Source of the DNA: FEN-1322 sp041663425
GTDB taxonomy: Bacteria; Omnitrophota; Gorgyraeia; 2-01-FULL-45-10
DNA: 26,156 bases
Direction: 5' to 3'
NCBI GenBank assembly: GCA_041663425.1
Contig: JBAYMS010000018.1
Span: 1-26,156, forward strand
Shown here: in pieces, positions 1 through 5,718 of the stretch
Layout of the letters: each line of letters opens with the position of its first letter
Position numbering within the stretch: the stretch's first letter is position 1
The notes under the pieces: generated by a model
Seen by the model: the letters and a program-made list of their open reading frames with translations, nothing else
Databases searched by the model: none
Told to the model about the DNA's origin: nothing
Translations under genes and position numbers: made by a program

Positions 1-1
1 C

Positions 2-397
2 AGGGGCCTTACAACTGCTGCGAGTTTGTGGGTAGTTGCCGGCATAGGATTGGCCGTAGGTTCCGGTTTTTATTACGGTGCAATAATTACCACAGTGCTT
101 ACCATGATAACCCTCATGTTATTTTCCAGGTTGGAGCATGCAATGATACGTAAAGACTGGTATAGGACTATCGTTATCGAATCCAGGGAAGGTGTGGATC
201 AACTAAGGGCTATAAGAGAAATACTCGCTGAGTGCAAATCAGACATAACTGATTTCGAGGTGGATAAGGCGAGAGATGGTGTTAGTATGATACTCAGGAT
301 AGGGCTTAAGCTTTACCAGATAAAAATTGCCGACCAGATAATAGACGATTTGAGTCATCTGGATGGCGTGAAGCATGTGAAATGGGAAGTCGAGTAG
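2..397 (+). CDS. MgtC/SapB-family membrane protein, 3' part only
   Basis: The reading frame is open from the first bases, so this is the C-terminal part of a gene that starts before the window. The visible N-terminal stretch, GLTTAASLWVVAGIGLAVG, matches the conserved core of MgtC/SapB inner-membrane proteins, where a TTAA(S/T)LW segment lies between transmembrane helices. A second hydrophobic helix follows (about AIITTVLTMITLMLF). After it comes a soluble tail of about 80 residues with an ACT-like alternation of strands and helices (IVIES, LRAIREIL, ISMILRIGLKL-like segments, VKHVKWEVE). MgtC proteins are linked to growth at low Mg2+ and to inhibition of the F-type ATPase in pathogens; the role here is unknown. 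The TTG at 26 is internal to the conserved motif, so it is not a believable start. Confidence 0.85.
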   Translation, partial: RGLTTAASLWVVAGIGLAVGSGFYYGAIITTVLTMITLMLFSRLEHAMIRKDWYRTIVIESREGVDQLRAIREILAECKSDITDFEVDKARDGVSMILRIGLKLYQIKIADQIIDDLSHLDGVKHVKWEVE

Positions 398-439
398 GGG
401 AACCCACGCCGCAGGGCTAGCATAACGGCGGCTCGGGAT

Positions 440-460
440 GATTTTTGCTTCGCAAAAATC
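440..460 (+). repeat. Perfect 9-bp hairpin just upstream of the bactofilin RBS
   Basis: Bases 440-448 (GATTTTTGC) and 452-460 (GCAAAAATC) are perfectly complementary around a three-base TTC loop. The ribosome-binding sequence AAGGGGG begins right after it (461-467). No T-run follows on either strand, so this is not a classical intrinsic terminator. It could be a 5' leader structure, an mRNA-stabilising element or a dispersed genomic repeat. A further short inverted pair (CGCCG at about 408, CGGCG at about 426) lies just upstream. Confidence 0.6.
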
Positions 461-473
461 AAGGGGGTGCCGT

Positions 474-1016
474 ATGATGGGAAAAAAGGATAAGAAGCAT
501 GAGGTGGAAAGAGTTTTGGATGTTGATGCCTCTATGCAGGGATCTCTCTCATTTAAAGACCCGGTAAATTTACGGATCAATGGCAAGTTCGAAGGGCTGC
601 TTAACACCAAAGGTAATCTTATGATAGGTGAGCATGCCTCGGTAAATGCCGACATCACGGGCGAGTCGATCGTCGTGGCCGGTAAAGTTAATGGCAATAT
701 AAATGCTTTTAAAGAGCTTAAGCTTATATCTCCGGCATGCGTTGTCGGCGATATTATAACTCCGCTTTTGAGCATCGCGGAGGGCGCGATGTTCGAAGGT
801 AACTGCAAAATGCTTGCCCATTCGAAAATAGAAGGCGTGCATATATCGCCTACTACTATGACTTCGGAAGAGCTTGCAAAGTATTTAGAGGTTGAGGTCG
901 GAGTGATATCTGAATGGGTGAATTCTGGAAAGATCCCCGGGATGAAAGAGGGGGATACCTGGAGATTTGACCGCAACAGAATAGATGCGTGGGTTGCGGA
1001 AGGAAAAATAAAATAG
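474..1016 (+). CDS. Bactofilin fused to a C-terminal excisionase-type HTH
   Basis: Residues from about 15 to 120 form a bactofilin domain: a run of short beta-rung repeats with hydrophobic and glycine periodicity (GSLSFKDPVNLRINGKFEG, GNLMIGEHASVNADITGES, VVAGKVNGNI, KLISPACVVGDI). Bactofilins polymerise into membrane-associated filaments used in shape and envelope organisation. The last 55 residues or so form a second domain of the excisionase/MerR-like HTH_17 type (TSEELAKYLEVEVGVISEWV, then a GKIPG wing and a W-R-F-D-R-N-R-I-D-A-W ending). I chose ATG 474 because AAGGGGG at 461-467 is correctly placed; the upstream ATG 438 lies in a hairpin and adds a non-conserved leader. It precedes another HTH gene by 23 bases. 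Bactofilins normally lack this tail, so the fusion is unusual. Confidence 0.85.
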   Translation: MMGKKDKKHEVERVLDVDASMQGSLSFKDPVNLRINGKFEGLLNTKGNLMIGEHASVNADITGESIVVAGKVNGNINAFKELKLISPACVVGDIITPLLSIAEGAMFEGNCKMLAHSKIEGVHISPTTMTSEELAKYLEVEVGVISEWVNSGKIPGMKEGDTWRFDRNRIDAWVAEGKIK

Positions 1017-1039
1017 ATTTAAATTTATAAAGGTAAAAA

Positions 1040-1438
1040 ATGCCTGAAAAATTATTGAGCATAAAAGAAGTGGCGGATTATCTCAAAATACCTGAGGAGG
1101 AAGTGAAGCGCCTGGTCGATGTCGGTGAAATACCGGCGTATAAAATAGGCGATACTTTTCTGCGATTCAGGAAAGAGCAGATAGACGCGATAAAGAGTGA
1201 GATAGCGGAAGTTGAAGAGAAAGAGCCTGAACACTTGAAGCCTGTGCTGGACCTGAAAGGGAAGCCTGCGCATACGTATACAAAGATTGAGCGGGAAATA
1301 AAACGCCGGGAGCCCCTGACCAGGCAGTATGATTATACGATCACAGAGAGGGTGAAGGACTTCTTCTACTTCAATGATTTTTATATCATCTCTTTTGTTC
1401 TGATAGCAGTTCTGATGTATCTTATCTTCAAAACTTAA
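1040..1438 (+). CDS. Excisionase-type HTH protein with C-terminal membrane anchor
   Basis: Residues 5-50 carry the same HTH_17 pattern as the neighbouring bactofilin fusion: SIKEVADYLKIPEEEVKRLV, GEIPAYKIGD, then RFRKEQIDAI. The middle (about 55-108) is charged and probably flexible. The last 20 residues or so (FYIISFVLIAVLMYLIFKT) are a single hydrophobic helix at the extreme C terminus, as in tail-anchored proteins, so the HTH would face the cytoplasm. A short AAAGGT precedes ATG 1040. LarB follows after 7 bases, so the gene sits inside an operon with larB and larC. DNA binding from a membrane anchor is possible, but HTH_17 domains also act as protein-protein modules, so its target is not shown. 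Not assigned to a named family. Confidence 0.75.
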   Translation: MPEKLLSIKEVADYLKIPEEEVKRLVDVGEIPAYKIGDTFLRFRKEQIDAIKSEIAEVEEKEPEHLKPVLDLKGKPAHTYTKIEREIKRREPLTRQYDYTITERVKDFFYFNDFYIISFVLIAVLMYLIFKT

Positions 1439-1445
1439 CCTTAAG

Positions 1446-2186
1446 ATGACAGATAATATTACCCGGATGCTGAAGGATTATAAGGCGAGCCGTATTTCGT
1501 CTAAAAAAGTCCATAAGACATTAAAAGACCTACCTTATCAGGACATCGGCTTTGCCAAGATAGACAATCATAGAAGTCTCAGGAGAGGTTTTCCCGAGGT
1601 TGTTTTTGGCAAAGGTAAAACCATCGAGCAGATAGTTAAGATATCGCAAAAGATCATAGCGCACTCCGGCATTCTTCTTGTTACTCACGCGGATAAAAAA
1701 GCATTCCTAAAATTGAAACGATCCTATCCCGGTATTAAATTTGACGAAAAAGCCAGGATCATAAGTTACAGAAAAGATAAGCCGGTTCTTAAGAAAGGGC
1801 TAGTTCTGGTGATTACGGCCGGGACGGCAGATCTCCCAGTGGCTATGGAGGCCAAGGCTACTCTGGAGATCATGGGCAACAAGACCGAGCTTTTGTGCGA
1901 CGTAGGGGTTGCCGGGATACACAGACTTCTGGGCAAGCAGGACGTTCTGGATAGAGCCAATATTATAATAGTGATAGCGGGGATGGAAGGTGCTCTGGCG
2001 AGCGTTGTAAGCGGGCTTGTGTCGAAGGCGGTCATTGCTGTTCCGACCAGCGTCGGCTACGGTGCTTCTTTTGGCGGTATCGCGCCTCTTCTTACTATGA
2101 TGAATAGCTGTTCTCCCGGCATTGCCGTGGTGAATATCGATAACGGTTTTGGCGCGGCATATTTTGCGTCACTTATAAACAGCTAA
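1446..2186 (+). CDS. larB: LarB, nickel-pincer cofactor biosynthesis (PurE-related carboxylase)
   Basis: The C-terminal two thirds match the LarB/PurE-like fold: ITAGTADLPVAMEAKATLEI, CDVGVAGIHRLLG, VIAGMEGALASVVSGL, PTSVGYGASFGGIAPLLTM and NIDNGFGAAYFA. LarB carboxylates and hydrolyses nicotinic acid adenine dinucleotide to pyridine-3,5-dicarboxylic acid mononucleotide, the first step to the nickel-pincer nucleotide used by lactate racemase LarA and relatives. At 246 residues it has the usual length. The next gene, 11 bases downstream, is larC, which supports the assignment. LarE (sulphur insertion) and LarA are absent from the window. The N-terminal 80 residues or so carry the helical LarB extension (R-G-FPEVVFGKGK), which is typical. 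Confidence 0.95.
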   Translation: MTDNITRMLKDYKASRISSKKVHKTLKDLPYQDIGFAKIDNHRSLRRGFPEVVFGKGKTIEQIVKISQKIIAHSGILLVTHADKKAFLKLKRSYPGIKFDEKARIISYRKDKPVLKKGLVLVITAGTADLPVAMEAKATLEIMGNKTELLCDVGVAGIHRLLGKQDVLDRANIIIVIAGMEGALASVVSGLVSKAVIAVPTSVGYGASFGGIAPLLTMMNSCSPGIAVVNIDNGFGAAYFASLINS

Positions 2187-2197
2187 AGATAAATATT

Positions 2198-4309
2198 ATG
2201 AAAATTGCATATTTCGATTGCTTCAGCGGCATATCCGGCGACATGACTATAGCGGCATTCCTTGATGCCGGCTTAAGTTTTAAGACGTTGTCGAGCCAGC
2301 TTGCAAAACTTAAATTAAAAGGATACAAGCTTCGCAGATCCCGCACTGCGCGTAGCGAGATCGCAGGGACTAAATTTGACTGCATAGCAGCTAAAAGCGT
2401 CCATGGTCACCGTTCACTGAAAGAGATTACCGCAACGATAGATAAAAGCGCTCTTAAGCCAAAGGTAAAAGAGACGGCTAAGGGTATATTTAATGCAATA
2501 GCAGCGGCGGAATCAAAAGTGCATGGTAAGACTCGGGCTAAAGATATAATTTTTCACGAGCTGGGCGATATAGACTCGATTGTTGATATTGTGGGAACAG
2601 CTATAGCTATAGATGAATTGGGTATAGATGCTATATATGCATCAAAGGTGAGTATGGGGCGTACCATAATAAACTCGCGGCACGGAAATATTCCCATACC
2701 CTCACCGGCAAGTCTGGAGCTATTGAAAGGCGTTCCCCTGTCGATTACCGACGTAGAGGCAGAGCTTGTTACTCCGACGGGTGCCGGCATACTAAAAGCG
2801 CTTGCAAAGGGTTTCGGTGCGCTGCCGCAGATGTCGGTCTCCCGTATAGGCTATGGTGCCGGCTCGAAAGAAATAAAAGAGCGCCCGAACATGCTTCGCG
2901 TTATGATAGGCGAGGCGGCGGGCTCTTTCAAAGAAGATAATGTCTATGTCGTCGAGACAAATATAGATGATATGAATCCGCAGCACATTGGCTACACGGT
3001 CGAGAAATTGCTGGGTGTCGGAGCGCTTGATGCATACGTAACGAATATACAGATGAAAAAATCGCGGCCTGCCTTTAAGCTGACAGCCATAGCGGATGCG
3101 TCAAAATTGCAGAACGTCGCATCTGTTATTTTTAACGAAACATCTGCCATAGGACTTCGTTTTTATGAGGCCGGCAGGATGAAGCTGGATAGGAGATTTT
3201 CGATGGTAAAGACCAAATACGGCGACATAAAGGTTAAGGTAAGTAAGGGTCCCGATGGTCTATGCACTGTTTCGCCGGAACATGATGAATGCGTTAAAAG
3301 AGCCAGGTCGAAAAATGTTCCGCTGCGTAAAGTGTATGATGCCGCAAAGCTTTCGATGTGCGGAATATTTACTTCTCTAGCCATTTTTACCATATCGGTA
3401 TTGTTCAGCTCTTCGGTCGTATTGGCGGATACTATAGTTGAGAATGACGGCACTGAGCTTAAGGGTATAGTAGTTGAAGACTATAGAGATCGCATAGTAT
3501 TGTCTACGTTTACCGGCGAGAAGATGATCATGAAGTCGGATATAAAAGAGCTTTACTATGATGAGGAAGAGACCAATCTTATTAAACTTGCAGAACAGGC
3601 TAAAGAGAAAAAAGATTATATAAAATCCTTCACATATTACGATATGGCTTTTCGTCTGAATCCTAACTCAAAGGTTGCAAAAGATGGTCTCGTGTTTTTG
3701 CAGGGGTATCTATTCAGGCGAGAACAGTCTCAGAAAGAAGACGAGGTACGTAAACGCGATGAACTTGAACGCAGGGGGCCTGTCATCCAGTCGGTGGTGG
3801 CTTCGAGCGAAGAAGCGGCTATGGAGAAGGAGATAAAGCTTAAAAAAACGGTCGGCATGACGCTTACAATGAAGAATGGCCTGCCGGTGATAGATTTTGT
3901 CCGGTCAAATTCATCCGCCGCCGATGCTGGAATCGAAAAAGATGACAGGCTGATAGCTATCTGGTCGAGGCTTACAGGTTATATGGACCTGGAAGAAGTT
4001 GTAGATGCGCTTCTGGACAAGCCTTCCCTGGAGCTTAAGTGCAGCATCGAGAGGACAGTTACGGTACCGGGCGAGCTTACGGGTGTGTCATTTACCATGG
4101 AATTTGACGGGCTTACAATATCTGCGGTTCAGCCGGACAGTATTGGGGCAAAGGCTGGCTTCAGAAAGGGAGATCTCGTTACGGCTATAGACGGTAAATC
4201 TACACGCTATATGCCTTTAAAGAACGCGATGACTATGATAAAAGGACCTGGCAAAGAGTTCACGGAATTGGTGATAAGGCGAGAAGTGCTACTATGGAGG
4301 AAAGACTAA
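2198..4309 (+). CDS. larC: LarC fused in frame to a signal-anchor/TPR/double-PDZ protein
   Basis: Residues 1 to about 384 form a full LarC, the CTP-dependent nickel insertase of pincer-cofactor synthesis: MKIAYFDCFSGISGDM, FHELGDIDSIVDIVG, NSRHGNIPIPSPASLELL and a C-terminal TVSPEHDECVKRA...VPLRKVYDAA. The frame then continues without a stop. From Met387 a 20-residue hydrophobic segment ends in SSSVVLADT and resembles a signal peptide or signal anchor. It is followed by a small beta-rich domain (about 412-458), a short TPR-like pair of helices (about 460-510), a charged stretch, and two PDZ-like domains (about 545-615 and 620-695; the second has AGFRKGDLVTAIDGK). The whole is about 703 residues, against roughly 400 for LarC. 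It could be a true fusion spanning the membrane, or two proteins if Met387 is also a start, though I see no clear ribosome-binding site there. Confidence 0.85.
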   Translation: MKIAYFDCFSGISGDMTIAAFLDAGLSFKTLSSQLAKLKLKGYKLRRSRTARSEIAGTKFDCIAAKSVHGHRSLKEITATIDKSALKPKVKETAKGIFNAIAAAESKVHGKTRAKDIIFHELGDIDSIVDIVGTAIAIDELGIDAIYASKVSMGRTIINSRHGNIPIPSPASLELLKGVPLSITDVEAELVTPTGAGILKALAKGFGALPQMSVSRIGYGAGSKEIKERPNMLRVMIGEAAGSFKEDNVYVVETNIDDMNPQHIGYTVEKLLGVGALDAYVTNIQMKKSRPAFKLTAIADASKLQNVASVIFNETSAIGLRFYEAGRMKLDRRFSMVKTKYGDIKVKVSKGPDGLCTVSPEHDECVKRARSKNVPLRKVYDAAKLSMCGIFTSLAIFTISVLFSSSVVLADTIVENDGTELKGIVVEDYRDRIVLSTFTGEKMIMKSDIKELYYDEEETNLIKLAEQAKEKKDYIKSFTYYDMAFRLNPNSKVAKDGLVFLQGYLFRREQSQKEDEVRKRDELERRGPVIQSVVASSEEAAMEKEIKLKKTVGMTLTMKNGLPVIDFVRSNSSAADAGIEKDDRLIAIWSRLTGYMDLEEVVDALLDKPSLELKCSIERTVTVPGELTGVSFTMEFDGLTISAVQPDSIGAKAGFRKGDLVTAIDGKSTRYMPLKNAMTMIKGPGKEFTELVIRREVLLWRKD

Positions 4310-4311
4310 AA

Positions 4312-4893
4312 ATGGCTGATAACAATATAGGAAAGCCGAAGTTTAAAAGAAAGCAATTTATAGTAGCAAGGAAATTCCAGCTTAAATATACAGGCGTTAT
4401 CCTATTGCTCATGTTTATAACTGCCGGGTTTTGCGCCTATATAGTATATTATACAACCATGATCATATTCGGGGAAAAGCTTGCCAATGTTTATCCTCAA
4501 GGTCACCTGGTCTCAATGGTAAAGACGGTTAATGTCAGAATATTAATAGCTATGATCGTCGCATCACCTCTTATAGGTTTTCTGGCAATCTTTTTATCGC
4601 ATAAAATAGCCGGTCCGATTTACAGAATAGAACGTGTGCTGGGTGAAATGGCAAAGGGTAACTTTTCGATACATATTACCCTGAGAAAGGGAGATGAAAT
4701 GGTATCTCTCGCCGAATCCATAAACCGGCTGACCAGCTCTATGTCCTCATGCATAAAGTCCGAAAAGGTGCGCTTAGAGGCTGTTATAAATGAGCTCGAA
4801 GTCCTGAAAAAGTCCTCCGCATCTCCTTTATTAGAGAAGATCGAGCAGGAGATAAAACTGCTTGAGAAAGATCTGGAAAAGTATAAGGTATAG
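4312..4893 (+). CDS. Small two-TM HAMP-domain protein with a coiled-coil tail
   Basis: The 193-residue protein has a basic N terminus, a first transmembrane helix (about 28-50), a short extracytoplasmic loop, a second helix (about 76-98, LIAMIVASPLIGFLAIFLSH), then a HAMP domain (about 99-150: KIAGPIYRIERVLGEMAKGNF and the GDEM motif). A heptad-rich helix (about 155-193) ends the protein. There is no kinase, methyl-accepting or cyclase output domain, so it resembles a stand-alone signal transducer or adaptor. ATG 4312 is preferred because GGAGG at 4296-4300 sits upstream; ATG 4294 has no such signal. The start overlaps the end region of larC-PDZ by 3 bases of spacing, so it is probably the last gene of that operon. 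Confidence 0.75.
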   Translation: MADNNIGKPKFKRKQFIVARKFQLKYTGVILLLMFITAGFCAYIVYYTTMIIFGEKLANVYPQGHLVSMVKTVNVRILIAMIVASPLIGFLAIFLSHKIAGPIYRIERVLGEMAKGNFSIHITLRKGDEMVSLAESINRLTSSMSSCIKSEKVRLEAVINELEVLKKSSASPLLEKIEQEIKLLEKDLEKYKV

Positions 4894-4935
4894 CACCAGC
4901 TAAGCTATCTGTAGAACATTTCTTAAACTCCACCC

Positions 4936-4963
4936 TTGACATTTCCGCTTTATAATGTATACT
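4936..4963 (+). promoter_or_regulatory. Sigma-70-type promoter for the BldC-like gene
   Basis: TTGACA at 4936-4941 and TATACT at 4958-4963 are separated by 16 bases. A perfect TATAAT at 4951-4956 is only 9 bases from the -35, too close to pair with it. The predicted transcription start is near 4970, within the phased repeats that follow. Confidence 0.7.
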
Positions 4964-5000
4964 TTGTATTACTGCGTATTAGTCCGTATCAAAAGAGTAT
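4961..5000 (+). repeat. Four GTAT direct repeats at about 10-bp phase (candidate operator)
   Basis: GTATT at 4966 and 4976, GTATC at 4986 and GTAT at 4997 repeat on the same face of the helix, starting just after the -10 box. The decameric units read ACTTTGTATT, ACTGCGTATT, AGTCCGTATC and AAAAGAGTAT. The gene directly downstream encodes a BldC-like HTH protein, a family known to bind direct repeats head-to-tail, so autoregulation is a reasonable inference. Confidence 0.55.
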
Positions 5001-5033
5001 AACTAATACCAAATGCAAAAGGTGGTGTTTTTT

Positions 5034-5231
5034 ATGCCTGAAGACATTCTCTTCACGGTTCAGGAAGTGGCCGCATATCTAAGGATGCAACCCGTTACCA
5101 TATATAAACATGCGAAAGCGGGAAAGCTTCCTTGTTTTAAGGTTGGGGCCAAATGGCGATTTAAAAAATCTACAATAGATCGCTGGATAACTGAACAGGA
5201 AGAAAAAGATGGCAGCGGACATTCCGCATAA
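5034..5231 (+). CDS. BldC/excisionase-like stand-alone HTH protein
   Basis: This 65-residue protein is almost entirely one MerR-like HTH_17 domain: FTVQEVAAYLRMQPVTIYKH, a GKLPCFKVGAKWRF wing, then STIDRWI and a short polar tail. Proteins of this size and shape (excisionases, BldC) bind DNA without a sensor domain. ATG 5034 has GGTGG at 5021-5025 at a good distance; ATG 5013 would place the start before that signal. The gene has its own promoter and an intrinsic terminator two bases after the stop, so it forms a single-gene unit between the lar operon and the fatty-acid cluster. It is the third HTH_17 domain within 5 kb. Confidence 0.85.
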   Translation: MPEDILFTVQEVAAYLRMQPVTIYKHAKAGKLPCFKVGAKWRFKKSTIDRWITEQEEKDGSGHSA

Positions 5232-5232
5232 C

Positions 5233-5267
5233 GCCTGATTTCACATATTGAGATCAGGCATTTTTTT
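5233..5267 (+). terminator. Intrinsic terminator after the BldC-like gene
   Basis: GCCTGAT (5233-5239) pairs perfectly with ATCAGGC (5253-5259). The 13-base loop can form three more pairs (TCA/TGA), and seven T follow at 5261-5267. It lies two bases after the stop codon. The fabZ gene begins only 29 bases later, so the downstream cluster needs either read-through or a promoter I cannot see. Confidence 0.85.
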
Positions 5268-5295
5268 ATGAAATCGTTACATTACGGTGATCATT

Positions 5296-5718
5296 ATGTT
5301 AAATATTGAAGATATAAAGAAGATTATACCGCAAAGATATCCCTTTTTAATGCTTGATAGAGTTACAGAGCTTAAAGAGGGCGAATATATGAAGGCATAT
5401 AAAAATGTCAGCATAAATGAGGATTATTTTCAGGGTCATTTTCCGAGTGAGCCGGTGTTGCCAGGAGCTCTTATAATAGAGGCAATGGCCCAGGCGGCAT
5501 GTGTGCTGTATAAAAAAAGCTTGCCGAATCAAACCGCAAATATTTTTTATCTGACTAATATTAAAGCAAAATTTTACAAACCTGTAGTTCCTGGAGATCA
5601 GCTGAATATAATTGTTAAAATAGTAAAAATAGTCAGCATAGGTGGGATATGTGAAATGGAAGCCACTGTTAATAATGAAAAGGTGGCGAAAGGGGAAATT
5701 ACCTTTGCTTGCAAATAA
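5296..5718 (+). CDS. fabZ: FabZ-type 3-hydroxyacyl-ACP dehydratase
   Basis: At about 140 residues this has FabZ length and its conserved hot-dog-fold signatures: IEDIKKIIPQRYPFLMLDRV at the N terminus and HFPSEPVLPGALIIEAMAQ, which holds the catalytic His and Glu. It dehydrates beta-hydroxyacyl-ACP to trans-2-enoyl-ACP in the cytoplasm. The protein may begin at ATG 5296 (chosen, MLNIEDIKK) or at GTG 5287; no strong ribosome-binding site decides it. It opens an overlapping run of fatty-acid/polyketide genes. A house-keeping FabZ usually sits with lpx genes, so this copy is probably the pathway-specific dehydratase of the cluster. Confidence 0.93.
   Translation: MLNIEDIKKIIPQRYPFLMLDRVTELKEGEYMKAYKNVSINEDYFQGHFPSEPVLPGALIIEAMAQAACVLYKKSLPNQTANIFYLTNIKAKFYKPVVPGDQLNIIVKIVKIVSIGGICEMEATVNNEKVAKGEITFACK

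Noticed and set aside
440..460. Hairpin as terminator of the MgtC-family gene
   Set aside because: No T-run follows on either strand and a ribosome-binding site follows immediately.
239..976. Long open frame on the minus strand (245 codons)
   Set aside because: It lies opposite the bactofilin gene, which has clear domain matches and a ribosome-binding site; the antisense product has no recognisable motif.
4936..4956. TTGACA paired with the perfect TATAAT at 4951
   Set aside because: The spacer is only 9 bases; TATACT at 4958 gives a workable 16.
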